Shown here piece after piece: positions 18,290 through 27,953 of a DNA stretch of 64,000 bases. Numbering within the stretch: position 1 is the first letter of the stretch; the number at the start of each line of letters is the position of its first letter. A program made the translations under genes and the position numbers. Under the pieces are notes generated by a model. That model was not told the origin of the DNA. It saw only the letters and a list, made by a program, of their open reading frames with translations, and did no database searches. This stretch comes from Pseudobacillus lumedeiriae (lineage in GTDB: Bacteria; Bacillota; Bacilli; Bacillales; Domibacillaceae): the NCBI RefSeq assembly GCF_044891285.1, contig NZ_JAUIYO010000001.1, positions 124,001 to 188,000 on the forward strand, in the 5' to 3' direction.

Positions 18290-19768
18290 CTATAAAATAA
18301 TAGCGATCATGCCGCCTGACCCTTCATTGATGATCCTTTCTAATGTTTCTTTCAATTTATATCTTGCGTTTTCTGGCATCAGTGACAGTTTCCCTTGGAT
18401 GCCTTCACGTACAATCGAACTTAAATTTCTTCCAAATATATCAGAATTCCAAATAGAAAGCGGGTCATCTTCAAAGTCCTGCATCAAATAACGGACGAGT
18501 TCTTCGCTCTGTTTCTCCGTACCGATAATCGGCGCAAATTCCGATTCCACATCTACCTTTATCATATGAATAGACGGCGCTACTGCTTTTAAGCGTACAC
18601 CAAAACGTGAACCCTGCCTAATAATTTCTGGTTCATCCAAACTCATATCGGCAAGAGAAGGTGCCGCTACACCGTATCCTGTTTGTTTGACCATTCGCAA
18701 TGCATCAGCAACTTGATCATACTCTGTTTTAGCAACTGCTAATTCCTGCATCAACTCCAGCAAATGGTCTTTTCCGCGAACTTCTACACCGACTACTTCC
18801 GTTAACACTTGGTCATAGAGATCATCTGGAGCAAATAAATCGATTTCAGCTACACCCTGCCCCATATCCATTCCTGCGAGCCCCGCACTCTCGATAAACT
18901 CATATTGATCAAACTGTTCGATGACCCGATCAACATCCCGAAGACGTTTAATGTCTTGCACGGTTTCTTTTATCGCTTCTTGATAATGCCCGCGCAGCCA
19001 GTGATTGTCTTTCAGCACCATAACCCATCCAGGTAAATTCACGTTTACTTCATGCACCGGAAATTCAAATAAAGCTTCCCTAAGCACGTTCATCACATCT
19101 GTCTCCCTCATACTCTCAACAGACATGGCCACTACCGGAATGTCATACTTCTCGGCTAAGCTGTCACGAAGACTGGCTGTTTCAGCATGATGCGGGCGAG
19201 CCGAGTTGATAATCATAATAAAAGGTTTGCCTACTTCTTTTAACTCTTCAACGATACGTTCTTCTGCTTCTATATAATTGTTTCTTGGAATTTCTCCGAC
19301 GGTGCCATCCGTCGTAATTAATACACCGATCGTTGAATGCTCCTGAATTACTTTACGCGTGCCAATTTCGGCCGCTTCGTGGAATGGAATCGGTTCTTCA
19401 AACCAAGGTGTGTGAATCATCCGCGGCCCATTCTCATCTTCATACCCTTTCGCTCCCTCAATCACATAGCCCACACAATCAACAAGTCTGACATTAACCG
19501 AAAGTCCTTCATCTACATTTATAGAAATCGCTTGATTAGGTACAAATTTCGGTTCTGTCGTCATAATTTGCTTTCCCGCTGCACTTTGCGGCAATTCATC
19601 AAGCGCTCTCGCTTTCTCTGCTTCATTGTCTATGTTAGGAAGAACAAGCAGTTCCATAAATTTTTTGATGAACGTGGATTTCCCAGTACGGACTGCACCA
19701 ACAACCCCTAAATAGATATCTCCCCCCGTCCGTTCAGCTATATCTTTAAAAATATCTGCTTTTTCCAA
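18290..19768 (-). CDS. spoIVA: Stage IV sporulation protein A, coat morphogenetic ATPase
   Basis: Mother-cell protein that polymerises on the forespore surface with ATP hydrolysis and forms the base of the spore coat. 492 residues, the B. subtilis size. Walker A is GAVRTGKS at 24-31 in a P-loop of TRAFAC type; the N-terminus EKADIFKDIAERTGGDIYLG is nearly invariant. The start is TTG, as in B. subtilis, 6 bases after GGGAGGG. A sigma-E-like promoter lies about 60 bases upstream. Single-gene transcription unit with its own terminator. Confidence 0.98.
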   Translation of the reverse strand: MEKADIFKDIAERTGGDIYLGVVGAVRTGKSTFIKKFMELLVLPNIDNEAEKARALDELPQSAAGKQIMTTEPKFVPNQAISINVDEGLSVNVRLVDCVGYVIEGAKGYEDENGPRMIHTPWFEEPIPFHEAAEIGTRKVIQEHSTIGVLITTDGTVGEIPRNNYIEAEERIVEELKEVGKPFIMIINSARPHHAETASLRDSLAEKYDIPVVAMSVESMRETDVMNVLREALFEFPVHEVNVNLPGWVMVLKDNHWLRGHYQEAIKETVQDIKRLRDVDRVIEQFDQYEFIESAGLAGMDMGQGVAEIDLFAPDDLYDQVLTEVVGVEVRGKDHLLELMQELAVAKTEYDQVADALRMVKQTGYGVAAPSLADMSLDEPEIIRQGSRFGVRLKAVAPSIHMIKVDVESEFAPIIGTEKQSEELVRYLMQDFEDDPLSIWNSDIFGRNLSSIVREGIQGKLSLMPENARYKLKETLERIINEGSGGMIAIIL

Positions 19769-19828
19769 AGAATTCCCTCCCGACTTTATTGTTTGCTTTT
19801 TTTATTAGCGGCATCGTTCATACAGTAA

Positions 19829-19859
19829 ATTGTATGATGTTGTCCTGCTCTTATATGAC
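19829..19859 (-). promoter_or_regulatory. Sigma-E promoter of spoIVA
   Basis: GTCATATA (-35) and CATACAAT (-10, exact match to the sigma-E consensus) are separated by 15 bases. It is correctly oriented and about 60 bases before the TTG start. spoIVA is known to be sigma-E dependent in B. subtilis. Confidence 0.8.
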
Positions 19860-19880
19860 TGAAATTGTTCCTATAAAAAC

Positions 19881-19917
19881 AAAAGAGGCCGCCCCCGCAA
19901 AGTATCTGGCACCTCTT
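19881..19917 (-). terminator. Intrinsic terminator downstream of yphF
   Basis: AAGAGGTGCC / GGCGGCCTCTT stem with one bulge, followed by TTTTGTTTTT on the minus strand. It is about 200 bases after the yphF stop because an R1 repeat lies between, and it isolates spoIVA. Confidence 0.65.
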
Positions 19918-20020
19918 CAACACGTCAACATCTAGCAGCTTCTTGCTTGCTTTACACTATATGTAACGGTACAGAGATATATTCCTTCGCTGTTGGGGCA
20001 GCCTATTTTTCTTTTTATTT

Positions 20021-20118
20021 GACTTTGTTAAACGCCTCTGTCGATTTCAGCTGGGGGACGCCCGCCTTCTGCTCCAATCAACAAAGTAACAAAATCAGCA
20101 ATAATCATTAACATAGCC
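20021..20118 (+). repeat. R1 MITE-like repeat, short copy with 8-bp target duplication
   Basis: Ends GACTTTGTTAA and TTAACATAGCC are near-perfect inverted repeats. It is flanked by TTTTATTT on both sides (20013-20020 and 20119-20126), an 8-bp target-site duplication that includes the yphF stop codon. Compared with the copy at 23892 it lacks the middle of the core. Length about 98 bases. Confidence 0.8.
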
Positions 20119-20120
20119 TT

Positions 20121-20828
20121 TTATTTAACTGTAAAAACTGGTTCGTTTTGGTCATTTACTGTGTACGGAAGAGAAAAAGCAGGTGCAAATGGGGAGTCTT
20201 CTAACAGAAGCGGTCGAATGTCTTCCCCTTTTTTCATTTTTTGACCTGATTCCTTAAGAACTGCATATAGGTCGCTGCTGTAATCCACATAGATACGGCC
20301 ATCTCCTGAAATAACGAGCGGAAGATTATGATTTGTATACGGGCTGACGACGTACGGTTCTTCTTTATACCCAAGCTTTTTAAAATCCAGCGAATATACG
20401 TTATTGGTTATGGTCTTTTTAAAAGGAGGATATCCTTGTGATCGAATACGCATCTGAACATCCCTAATTTGTTCAGCCATACGCAAATCGATTAATTTAA
20501 CCGTTGGATTATTTTCGACATCTACCAATGCATACTGAAAAATCCCGCCCGATTCAAACGCATTGCCAGGAGGTTCAGCCATAAATTGAGGCACAAGCTT
20601 TTTAAAGTCTATCGGATACTTTTCATACAGCGGCGTATCGACTTCTTTATTTTTAATCGGCAAGATGCCGCCATTTTCTTCTTTAAACTGATTAACTGCT
20701 GATTGAACAGTTTGAATTTGATCTTCATACGGTATTTGATTTTCTGCAAGCTGGTCCTGCGGGTACATGCATCCACTTGTCAGGACAGCAGTCAAGACAA
20801 GCATTACAGTGATTGCTAGTTTTTTCAT
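20121..20828 (-). CDS. yphF: YphF-like lipoprotein
   Basis: Exported protein of 235 residues. Lys-rich N-terminus, hydrophobic stretch and lipobox LTSGC with Cys near residue 20, so it should be lipid-anchored on the outer face of the membrane. The remainder is soluble, with no motif I recognise. Start chosen at MKKLAITV after GGAGAG. It follows yphE by 23 bases, as in B. subtilis. Role unknown. The R1 insertion ends at its stop codon, separating it from its terminator. Confidence 0.85.
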   Translation of the reverse strand: MKKLAITVMLVLTAVLTSGCMYPQDQLAENQIPYEDQIQTVQSAVNQFKEENGGILPIKNKEVDTPLYEKYPIDFKKLVPQFMAEPPGNAFESGGIFQYALVDVENNPTVKLIDLRMAEQIRDVQMRIRSQGYPPFKKTITNNVYSLDFKKLGYKEEPYVVSPYTNHNLPLVISGDGRIYVDYSSDLYAVLKESGQKMKKGEDIRPLLLEDSPFAPAFSLPYTVNDQNEPVFTVK

Positions 20829-20851
20829 TCTATAATTCTCTCCTTCAATCT

Positions 20852-21049
20852 TCAAGCTGGACCACTAAACACAATATATACCATGATTAGTCCACCGATG
20901 ATCATACACGTATACGCTAAAAGAGCGGAAACGACTTTTAAAAATCCATTCTTTAATTTATAACGGCTTAAATATATGGCGAACACAGAAAAGATCATTA
21001 AACCCATTCCTATAAAAGAAATCCACATATTCATCATGGCTGTCGACAT
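20852..21049 (-). CDS. yphE: Small membrane protein YphE (DUF2768)
   Basis: 65-residue protein with two hydrophobic helices (about 7-26 and 39-62) joined by a basic turn SRYKLKNG. Size, topology and position before yphF match YphE/DUF2768. AAGGGG precedes the ATG at a slightly long distance; an ATG four codons later is possible. Function unknown. An extended -10 promoter candidate lies about 100 bases upstream, after the gpsA terminator. Confidence 0.85.
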   Translation of the reverse strand: MSTAMMNMWISFIGMGLMIFSVFAIYLSRYKLKNGFLKVVSALLAYTCMIIGGLIMVYIVFSGPA

Positions 21050-21146
21050 CTTTCACTGCCCCTTTCATTAATTATTTGTGCATACAGATATCAGCCCCCC
21101 TCATAAGAAGCTGAAACTGATGCGGTGAAGCCTTGTTTTCATCGTG

Positions 21147-21155
21147 ATTATAACA
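21147..21155 (-). promoter_or_regulatory. Candidate extended -10 promoter of yphE-yphF
   Basis: TG-T-TATAAT, a perfect extended -10, between the gpsA terminator and yphE. No good -35 is visible. Confidence 0.45.
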
Positions 21156-21186
21156 TAACTAATACACATTTGGTCTATCTGACGAC

Positions 21187-21223
21187 ACAAAAAAAGCCGA
21201 AGCAGCTTGTTGCCGCTTCAGCT
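21187..21223 (-). terminator. Intrinsic terminator of der-gpsA
   Basis: AGCTGAAGC / GCTTCGGCT stem with one wobble pair and seven U on the minus strand, about 75 bases after the gpsA stop. Confidence 0.85.
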
Positions 21224-21295
21224 GTTACAACTATCATTTTTCAGATGCCGGCCTGTATGATTCGTGTACATGCTTTAATGACTCATACACTCTTT

Positions 21296-22348
21296 CTACT
21301 TATCTCCCTGCCGGCGGTCAATGATATCCACTAAATCTTCCATTTCATTTGTTTTCATCCGTGCCATCAATTCATCGACGGCTGCCTTCGGTTCTTGTCC
21401 TTCAAACAAAATCCGATACAGTGCTTCAGTAATCGGCATTTCCACATCATATTTAACAGAAAGCTGCCGGGCTGCCCGCGTTGTGCGCACACCTTCTACA
21501 ACCATTCCCATACTCTCAAGAACATCTTGCAGCTTCTGTCCTTTCCCAAGCATGTTTCCCGCACGCCAATTTCGGGAATGAACGCTCGTGCAGGTAACAA
21601 TTAAATCACCAATTCCAGCCAGTCCGGAAAACGTTAAAGGGTTTGCCCCCATCTTCGTACCGAGGCGGGCAATCTCCGCAAGCCCTCTTGTAATTAATGC
21701 AGCTTTTGCATTGTCCCCATATCCGAGCCCATCGGAAAGACCCGCCGCAAGAGCAATGACATTCTTCAAGGCCCCGCCAATCTCTACTCCAACTACATCC
21801 GTATTAGTGTAAACACGGAAATGCTGATTCATAAAGATATCTTGAATGCGTTCTGCCGCCTGCATATTTTCTGAAGATGCCGTTACAGTCGTCGGGTGAC
21901 GCAGGCTTACCTCTTCTGCATGGCTTGGGCCGGAAAGAACAACAATATCGCTGCATAGCTCTTCAGGAAGTTCTTCTTTTATCATTTCCGAGATACGCAT
22001 AAGCGTGTTCGGTTCAATCCCTTTGCTGACATGAACGATCGTCAAAGGAGTTTTTTGAATTTGTTTGATCGATTGCAGCACTTCGCGAATCGCTTTTGTC
22101 GGAACAGCCAGTACGACTGTATCTAATCCATCTAGCACTTGTACCAATGAGTCAGAGGCAATGATGTTCACAGGCAGCTCAATACCTGGCAAATACTGAC
22201 TATTCGTATGTCGTTCATTGATTTCGTTGACACGATCTTTATTATGCATCCAAAGGCGAACTTCGTGGCCGTTATCGGCAAGGACAATCGCCAGGGCCGT
22301 TCCCCAGCTTCCTGCACCGACTATTGCAATTCTCTCTTTATTCTTCAT
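21296..22348 (-). CDS. gpsA: Glycerol-3-phosphate dehydrogenase [NAD(P)+]
   Basis: Makes sn-glycerol 3-phosphate from dihydroxyacetone phosphate for phospholipid synthesis. NAD(P)-binding loop [10 protein letters not shown] at 11-20; the conserved [13 protein letters not shown] segment carries the catalytic Lys, and [11 protein letters not shown] follows. 350 residues, slightly longer at the C-terminus than the usual 335-345. It follows der by 19 bases, the standard Bacillus arrangement. Cytoplasmic. Confidence 0.98.
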   Translation of the reverse strand: MKNKERIAIVGAGSWGTALAIVLADNGHEVRLWMHNKDRVNEINERHTNSQYLPGIELPVNIIASDSLVQVLDGLDTVVLAVPTKAIREVLQSIKQIQKTPLTIVHVSKGIEPNTLMRISEMIKEELPEELCSDIVVLSGPSHAEEVSLRHPTTVTASSENMQAAERIQDIFMNQHFRVYTNTDVVGVEIGGALKNVIALAAGLSDGLGYGDNAKAALITRGLAEIARLGTKMGANPLTFSGLAGIGDLIVTCTSVHSRNWRAGNMLGKGQKLQDVLESMGMVVEGVRTTRAARQLSVKYDVEMPITEALYRILFEGQEPKAAVDELMARMKTNEMEDLVDIIDRRQGDK

Positions 22349-22367
22349 GAATATTCACCCGCTTTTT

Positions 22368-23678
22368 TTATTTTCGAGCACGTGAAAGGATTCGAATAGG
22401 TGTTCCTTCAAATTCGAATGCTTCGCGGATACGGTTTTGTAAAAAGCGCTCATAAGAAAAGTGCATCAGCTCTGGTTCATTGACAAAAACAACGAATGTC
22501 GGCGGTTTTACAGACACTTGCGTCGCATAATAAATTCTTAAGCGCTTCCCTTTATCTGTCGGTGTTGGATTCATAGCTACCGCATCCATGATGACATCAT
22601 TTAATACGCTGGACTGAACCCGCATAGAATGATTTTCACTTACTCGGTTGATCACCGGCAGCAAAGTATGCACCCGCTTCTTCGTTTTAGCAGATAGAAA
22701 GACAATCGGTGCATAATCAAGATAGGAGAAGTGACTGCGAATGCTCTCTTCAAACTTTTTCATCGTTTTTTCATCTTTTTCGACCGCATCCCATTTATTG
22801 ACTACGATAATCACAGCGCGTCCAGCTTCATGGGCGTATCCTGCAATATGCTTATCCTGCTCTCTAATGCCTTCCTCTGCATTAAGGACAACGAGTACAA
22901 CATCAGAGCGCTCAATCGCTCGAAGTGCCCGAAGCACGCTATATTTTTCTGTCGTCTCATAGATCTTTCCCTTTTTACGCATACCCGCTGTATCAATAAT
23001 GACATATTTGTGATCTTCGTATACATACGGAGAATCGATCGCATCTCTTGTTGTCCCCGCAATATCGCTGACAATGACGCGGTCTTTTCCAAGCAGGGCA
23101 TTCACTAAAGAAGATTTCCCGACATTCGGGCGGCCAATTAAAGAAAATTTAATGACATCCTCAGCATAATCTTCTTCGTCTACTTTCGGAAAATGACCAA
23201 CGATGGCATCCAGCATATCTCCAAGACCGATGCCGTGTGAGCCAGAAATCGGAAACGGTTCGCCAAATCCGAGCGAATAAAAGTCATAAATTTGACTGCG
23301 CATCTCTGGATTGTCTACTTTGTTCACAGCCAGCACGACTGGCTTTTTTGAGCGATATAATATTTTTGCCACTTCTTCATCTGCAGAGGTCACCCCTTCG
23401 CGGCCGCTCGTTAAAAAGATAATCACGTCTGCTTCTTCAATAGCGATTTCTGCCTGCTGGCGAATTTGTTCTAAAAACGGCTCATCGCCAATATCAATTC
23501 CACCCGTATCAATTAAATTAAATTCATTATTCAGCCACTCACCGGTACTATATATACGGTCTCTCGTCACACCAGGAATATCTTCAACAATAGAAATCCT
23601 TTCACCGACAATACGATTAAAAATGGTGGACTTCCCTACATTTGGGCGGCCAACAATGGCTACTACTGGTTTCACCAT
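22368..23678 (-). CDS. der: Ribosome assembly GTPase Der
   Basis: Essential tandem GTPase for maturation of the 50S subunit. Two G domains, each with GRPNVGKS (about 10-17 and 182-189), DTGG/DTAGM and NKVD/NKWD motifs, then a C-terminal KH-like domain from about 350. 436 residues, as in B. subtilis, from [10 protein letters not shown] with AAAGGATG as ribosome site; the six-residue longer form is less likely. Operon der-gpsA. Cytoplasmic, ribosome-associated. Confidence 0.98.
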   Translation of the reverse strand: MVKPVVAIVGRPNVGKSTIFNRIVGERISIVEDIPGVTRDRIYSTGEWLNNEFNLIDTGGIDIGDEPFLEQIRQQAEIAIEEADVIIFLTSGREGVTSADEEVAKILYRSKKPVVLAVNKVDNPEMRSQIYDFYSLGFGEPFPISGSHGIGLGDMLDAIVGHFPKVDEEDYAEDVIKFSLIGRPNVGKSSLVNALLGKDRVIVSDIAGTTRDAIDSPYVYEDHKYVIIDTAGMRKKGKIYETTEKYSVLRALRAIERSDVVLVVLNAEEGIREQDKHIAGYAHEAGRAVIIVVNKWDAVEKDEKTMKKFEESIRSHFSYLDYAPIVFLSAKTKKRVHTLLPVINRVSENHSMRVQSSVLNDVIMDAVAMNPTPTDKGKRLRIYYATQVSVKPPTFVVFVNEPELMHFSYERFLQNRIREAFEFEGTPIRILSRARK

Positions 23679-23890
23679 TTCGTTCATCCTTTCCATACAT
23701 TCGTTCTATCTCACTTTCACGTTCCTTATTCGTACTAAGAAAAGTAAAAGTGCTCCTTGTTAGCAAATACAAGCCAAACGCTGACAGAGGGCAATCTTTG
23801 CCTTCCGAAATAACAGACTTGCGTCTTCAAGCTGACAGTACTCGGAGCTCGTTCACGTTTTAACCCCTTAACATTTATACTTTCTTAATT
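23679..23890. other. Upstream region of der, no gene seen
   Basis: About 210 bases before der. It contains CTGTCAGC twice on the minus strand, about 60 bases apart, and a small GGCAA/TTGCC hairpin between them. No coding frame with a ribosome site. The yphA and yphB genes found here in B. subtilis are absent. It presumably holds the der promoter. Confidence 0.4.
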
Positions 23891-23891
23891 A

Positions 23892-24015
23892 GGCTTTGTT
23901 AAACTCCCCTGTTGATTTCCGCTGGGGACGTTCGCTTTCCGTGGGCGGTCCGGGATCCGCCTCCTTGCCGCTATCGCGCCTTCCGCTCCAATTAACAATA
24001 GTAGTTACCATAGCC
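23892..24015 (+). repeat. R1 MITE-like repeat, medium copy with target duplication
   Basis: Begins GGCTTTGTTAAAC and ends TTACCATAGCC. Flanks are CTTAATTA (23884-23891) and TTTAATTA (24016-24023), seven of eight identical, consistent with an 8-bp target duplication. The core reads GATTTCCGCTGGGGACG, then GGCGGTCCGGGATCCGCC and CCGCTCCAATTAACA. Confidence 0.8.
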
Positions 24016-24026
24016 TTTAATTAAGA

Positions 24027-24056
24027 AATAAAACCCTTCCACATAAGAAGGGCTTT
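24027..24056 (-). terminator. Intrinsic terminator of fni
   Basis: AAAGCCCTTC / GAAGGGTTTT stem with a U-rich tail on the minus strand, about 60 bases after the fni stop. Confidence 0.85.
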
Positions 24057-24113
24057 ACTGAACTCGTTCATTTTATCAATATTCTAAGTGTCAGGCAACT
24101 ACATTCATTCAGT

Positions 24114-25166
24114 TTACGATCTTTGACTGAAAGCGGCTGGATGACATCCACGGACATTTAACCGATGATACGTATCCCCTTTAATAATAAGTGGAGCATT
24201 ATGAAGATCTGCCACTTCTCTAGCTCCAACAGCACACATAATCATTTTTAAATCATCATGTAAAGCGGAGATTTCGGTTATTAATGCTTCAGGCCCGCTG
24301 TCCATCAACACATTTAACAGCAGACCAGCCATTCCAACTGCCCTAGCTCCAAGTGCAAGCGCTTTCGCTGCATCAAGGCTATGCTGAATCCCGCCAGAAG
24401 CAATGATATCCATGTGTTTAGCTGCTGCTTTGCATTCTACGATCGCAGCAGCCGTAGGAATACCCCAGCTGTTAAAATAACTAAGAGTTCTCTGCCGGCG
24501 CTCATTTTCAACAGCGGCAAAGTTCGTGCCGCCAAATCCGCTCACATCTATCGCAGCCACTGGCAACTCTGCCAGCTTCTTTGCAGCTTCCTTTCCTAAT
24601 CCAAAACCGGTTTCTTTTACAATAACCGGTACAGTCAGCTTATCCGCAATCCTCCCGATCCGCTCCAACGCTCCTTTGAAGCTTCGATCACCTTCCGGCA
24701 TTGTCAGCTCCTGAATCACATTTAAATGAATTTGAAGAGCATTCGCCTCGATCATCTCGACAGCTGCTTCTGCCTGCTCCACTGTCGCCTCACTGCCTAG
24801 ATTAGCCAGGATAATTCCATCAGGGTAACACTTACGGACAACAGCAAATGACTGTCTTTCCTCTGGGTTTTTGATAGCAGCCATTTGCGAACCAACCGCT
24901 ATCGCCATTCCTGTTTCTTTCGCCGCTAAAGCAAGCTGTCTATTAATCTCTTCCGTTGCGCTTCCGCCGCCGCCTGTCATCGCATTGATAAAAATCGGCG
25001 AACTGAATACAAGTCCACCAATTTCCGTCTGCATAGATATATCTTTAACCGCCGTATCAGGAAGGCTTTGGTGCACAAATTCAACATCGTCGAGACCTGT
25101 TTTTCTACTTTGACCTGTTGAAAGTGCGTATTGGATATGATCCCGTTTTCGCTGTGATCTTGTCAC
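24114..25166 (-). CDS. fni: Isopentenyl-diphosphate isomerase, type 2
   Basis: FMN- and NADPH-dependent isomerase that interconverts isopentenyl and dimethylallyl diphosphate, supplying precursors for the HepST enzyme in this window. 350 residues, TIM-barrel. Typical segments: RKRDHI at the start, INAMTGGG near 60, LNVIQELTMPEGDR, and ASGGIQHSLDAAKALALGA near the phosphate-binding loop. Single gene between terminators or repeats; R2 lies upstream. Cytoplasmic. Confidence 0.97.
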   Translation of the reverse strand: MTRSQRKRDHIQYALSTGQSRKTGLDDVEFVHQSLPDTAVKDISMQTEIGGLVFSSPIFINAMTGGGGSATEEINRQLALAAKETGMAIAVGSQMAAIKNPEERQSFAVVRKCYPDGIILANLGSEATVEQAEAAVEMIEANALQIHLNVIQELTMPEGDRSFKGALERIGRIADKLTVPVIVKETGFGLGKEAAKKLAELPVAAIDVSGFGGTNFAAVENERRQRTLSYFNSWGIPTAAAIVECKAAAKHMDIIASGGIQHSLDAAKALALGARAVGMAGLLLNVLMDSGPEALITEISALHDDLKMIMCAVGAREVADLHNAPLIIKGDTYHRLNVRGCHPAAFSQRS

Positions 25167-25237
25167 TATTTATCACCGTTTTCTTATACTATACAACCAA
25201 AAGCAGGAAATCGAATCCATATAACACATAAATAGAT

Positions 25238-25314
25238 CCGCAGGCTTTGACAAACGCCCTCAACCAGCCTAAAAATGCCTAGAATAGACTTTGTCTACAG
25301 TCCGCGGATCCGTT
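25238..25314. repeat. R2 repeat, copy 2, flanked by 10-bp direct repeats
   Basis: On the minus strand it reads TAGACAAAGTCTATTC, AGGCATTTTTAGGCTGG, then GGGCGTTTGTC, matching copy 1 near aroA. Outer arms GGATCCGCGG and CTGCGGATC, with inner GACAAA/TTTGTC, form a strong hairpin. The direct repeats ATAAATAGAT at 25228-25237 and 25315-25324 bound it. It sits between ypfD and fni and may act as a terminator, although the U-tract is missing. Confidence 0.7.
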
Positions 25315-25341
25315 ATAAATAGATTCAAACTCTACTTTAAT

Positions 25342-26487
25342 TTATTGTCCTCTTTTTAAACCCTTTAATTGATCGCCAATCATTTCTCCAAGCTGAAAGC
25401 CAGTGCTCTCTTCAGGCATATTATAGGATTCCTGCTCCGGCTCAGCCTGCTCTTCGAATTGTTTCATACTCAGTGACAGTCGATTTTCCTCTTCGTTTAC
25501 ATCCAGCACTTTAACTTTTACTTCTTGCCCTTCCTGCAGCACCTCATGTGGAGTACCGATATGTCTATTGGAAATTTGTGAAATATGCACTAGCCCTTCC
25601 ACTCCCGGAAGCACTTCTACGAATGCTCCATAAGAAACGAGACGCTTTACTGTTCCTGTCAACTCAGCTCCAATAGGTGCTTTTTCTGCAATATCAGCCC
25701 AAGGTCCTGGCAGCGTTTCCTTAATAGATAAAGAAATTCTTTCGCTGTCTCGATCCACAGACAGAACCTTCACCTTTACTTCTTGACCTTCCTGAATGAC
25801 ATCAGATGGCTTTTCTACATGCTCATGAGACAGCTGAGAGATATGAACAAGACCGTCTACTCCGCCAATATCAACAAAGGCACCAAAGTCCGTTAAACGC
25901 TGAACTTTTCCTTCAATGATATCTCCTGCCGAAATTTCGGAAAGCACTTTCTTTTTATTCTCCGTCTTTTGCAGATCAAGCACTGCTCGATGAGATAAAA
26001 TTAATCGGTTTTTATCCTGATCTAGTTCAACAATTTTAAAGCTCATTGTTTTTCCTTTGTAGTCTTCAAAGTCTTCAACGTAGTGATCTTCGACTAATGA
26101 GGCTGGGATAAATCCACGGATGCCAAGATCAACAACAAGCCCTCCTTTAACTACTTCTTTTATTTCCGCATCAAATATTTCTCCGCTTTCAAAGCGCTTA
26201 TTCATTTCTTCCCACGCTTTTTCTGCATCTGCCTTGCGCTTCGAAAGAACATATAGATCGTCTTCTTCTTTTGTGATTTGAAGCTCTAGTTTGTCGCCTT
26301 CTGTCACCACATCTGTTGCTTTTTCTACGTGTAGGCTGGAAAGTTCACTGATTGGGATAATACCGTCTTTTTTGCTTCCTTCAATTTCTACTTGAACTTG
26401 CTTTTCTTCAACTTTCACTACAGTAGCCTGTACTTTATCGCCTACTGTGTAATTGTTAACTTCTACTTGGTTCATATCCTCTGTCAT
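25342..26487 (-). CDS. ypfD: S1-domain RNA-binding protein YpfD (RpsA-like)
   Basis: Four tandem S1 RNA-binding domains in 381 residues, the last two ending in the S1 pattern [18 protein letters not shown] and [19 protein letters not shown]. It is the low-GC Gram-positive short homologue of ribosomal protein S1, with four domains, not the six of E. coli. Perfect AAGGAGG before the ATG. It lies after cmk-plsC, as in other Bacillus. Dispensable in B. subtilis; exact role in translation is debated. Confidence 0.95.
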   Translation of the reverse strand: MTEDMNQVEVNNYTVGDKVQATVVKVEEKQVQVEIEGSKKDGIIPISELSSLHVEKATDVVTEGDKLELQITKEEDDLYVLSKRKADAEKAWEEMNKRFESGEIFDAEIKEVVKGGLVVDLGIRGFIPASLVEDHYVEDFEDYKGKTMSFKIVELDQDKNRLILSHRAVLDLQKTENKKKVLSEISAGDIIEGKVQRLTDFGAFVDIGGVDGLVHISQLSHEHVEKPSDVIQEGQEVKVKVLSVDRDSERISLSIKETLPGPWADIAEKAPIGAELTGTVKRLVSYGAFVEVLPGVEGLVHISQISNRHIGTPHEVLQEGQEVKVKVLDVNEEENRLSLSMKQFEEQAEPEQESYNMPEESTGFQLGEMIGDQLKGLKRGQ

Positions 26488-26587
26488 ATGTACTCCTCCT
26501 TAATACAGAACTGCTTACATTCATTTTGATAAAATATTCTTTCTATTAACTTCTAACAATTGCCGTCATTTGTCAAGCATGAAGCTT

Positions 26588-27172
26588 TTAACGATACTCG
26601 TCTTTCAGCTTTCGAATATGAGACATAATTACTTCTGTTGTTTCTTCAATACTTGCCTTTTGGCTTCTGAGCTCATCCATGTTAATGGGAGGACCGTAAA
26701 CAACCTTTAGTTTACTAAACAGTTTATAAGGTCCGATAATGGCACAAGGAATAACATGAGCATTCGTACGCAAAGCAAAAAAACCTGCACCAGACAAACC
26801 TTGACCAACCTCGCCTGTTTTTGAACGGGTTCCTTCTGGGAAAAGCCCGAGTACATTTCCTTCTTTTAAAATTTGAAGACCTTTTCGGAGAGCTTCCCGA
26901 TCACTCATCCCCCTTTTCACCGGAAATGCCTTGAGGTGCTTCAGCATTTTCCCAAAAACAGGAGCATGAAACAATTCTTCTTTTGCCATGAATGAAATAG
27001 GTCTAGCTGATGTAATCCCTACAACTGGCGGGTCTAAATTGGAGATATGGTTACTGCAAAGCAATACGCCGCCCTCTTTCGGAACATGTTCCCGGCCAAT
27101 CACCTCTATGCGGTATAGCGGCATTAAGATCGATTTAACAGTATTTTTGGCAATGGAATAAAATGTGATCAT
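26588..27172 (-). CDS. plsC: 1-acyl-sn-glycerol-3-phosphate acyltransferase
   Basis: Acylates lysophosphatidate to phosphatidate at the membrane. Motif I NHISNLD at 41-47 holds the catalytic His42 and Asp47; motif III FPEGTRS is at 111-117. 194 residues, short bacterial form. Its ATG overlaps the cmk stop by 4 bases (ATGA), so expression is coupled to cmk. One hydrophobic N-terminal region likely associates with the membrane. Confidence 0.96.
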   Translation of the reverse strand: MITFYSIAKNTVKSILMPLYRIEVIGREHVPKEGGVLLCSNHISNLDPPVVGITSARPISFMAKEELFHAPVFGKMLKHLKAFPVKRGMSDREALRKGLQILKEGNVLGLFPEGTRSKTGEVGQGLSGAGFFALRTNAHVIPCAIIGPYKLFSKLKVVYGPPINMDELRSQKASIEETTEVIMSHIRKLKDEYR

Positions 27173-27846
27173 GCCTCTTTCCTTCCTTCGACAATCGAAA
27201 TGATTTGGCTGACCACGTCTTCAATTGTCAAAGATGTAGTATCCATTTCCACCGCATCATCCGCTTTCTTGAGCGGCGCGGCTGCCCTCTCTGAGTCTAT
27301 CTTATCCCGAAGAATAATCTCCTCTTTTAACTTCTCTAGATTTGAAGAAAATCCTTTAGATATATTTTCTAAATGTCTTCTTTTTGCCCGTTCTTCTGTG
27401 CTTGCCTTTAGAAAAATTTTCACTTCTGCCTGAGGCAGTACATGTGTACCTATGTCGCGGCCATCCATGACAACTCCGCCCTTCTCGGCGAATGCCTGCT
27501 GGCGCTTTACCATTTCTTCGCGCACAGATGCATGCTTAGCCACGAGAGAAACAGCATTCGTCACTTCGTTCGTTCTTATTTCGTTCGTTATATCTTGTCC
27601 ATCAAGAAATACTAGCTGGCCTATTTCCCCTGCTTTCAAATCAATGGATGATTCACAAAGCAATTGCAGCAGCTGATCGGCGTTTCCGAGGTCAGCCTGC
27701 TCTTGAATAGCTTTATAAGTAAGGGCCCGATACATCGCACCCGTGTCAATATAAATATAAGATAACTTTTCGGCAATAATTTTTGCTACCGTACTTTTCC
27801 CCGCAGCCGCCGGTCCGTCAATGGCGATTTGCATTTTTTTGTCCAT
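27169..27846 (-). CDS. cmk: Cytidylate kinase
   Basis: Phosphorylates CMP and dCMP. P-loop GPAAAGKST at 11-19, the [10 protein letters not shown] acceptor segment and [13 protein letters not shown] are all present. 225 residues, normal. AAGGTGAG precedes the ATG. First gene of cmk-plsC, followed further on by ypfD. Two terminators belonging to motI lie upstream, so the promoter must be within about 60 bases of the start. Cytoplasmic. Confidence 0.97.
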   Translation of the reverse strand: MDKKMQIAIDGPAAAGKSTVAKIIAEKLSYIYIDTGAMYRALTYKAIQEQADLGNADQLLQLLCESSIDLKAGEIGQLVFLDGQDITNEIRTNEVTNAVSLVAKHASVREEMVKRQQAFAEKGGVVMDGRDIGTHVLPQAEVKIFLKASTEERAKRRHLENISKGFSSNLEKLKEEIILRDKIDSERAAAPLKKADDAVEMDTTSLTIEDVVSQIISIVEGRKEA

Positions 27847-27906
27847 ACGCTCACCTTCTAAACAGTTTTTCTCCTTATTCTACCATACAGTGGGAGGATA
27901 TTCTTT

Positions 27907-27925
27907 AAAAAAGCTGTGATACAGC
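27907..27925 (-). terminator. Second, tandem terminator after motI
   Basis: GCTGT / ACAGC stem with a 3-base loop and six U on the minus strand, directly after the main terminator. Confidence 0.55.
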
Positions 27926-27927
27926 CT

Positions 27928-27951
27928 AAAAAAGCCCGCCATTCGGCGGGC
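27928..27951 (-). terminator. Intrinsic terminator of motI
   Basis: Perfect 7-bp GCCCGCC / GGCGGGC stem, 4-base loop, six U on the minus strand, 3 bases after the stop codon. Confidence 0.95.
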
Positions 27952-27953
27952 AA

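Noticed and set aside
22731..23108. 125-codon plus-strand frame opposite der
   Set aside because: Shadow of an essential, highly conserved gene; Cys- and Phe-rich composition typical of antisense frames.
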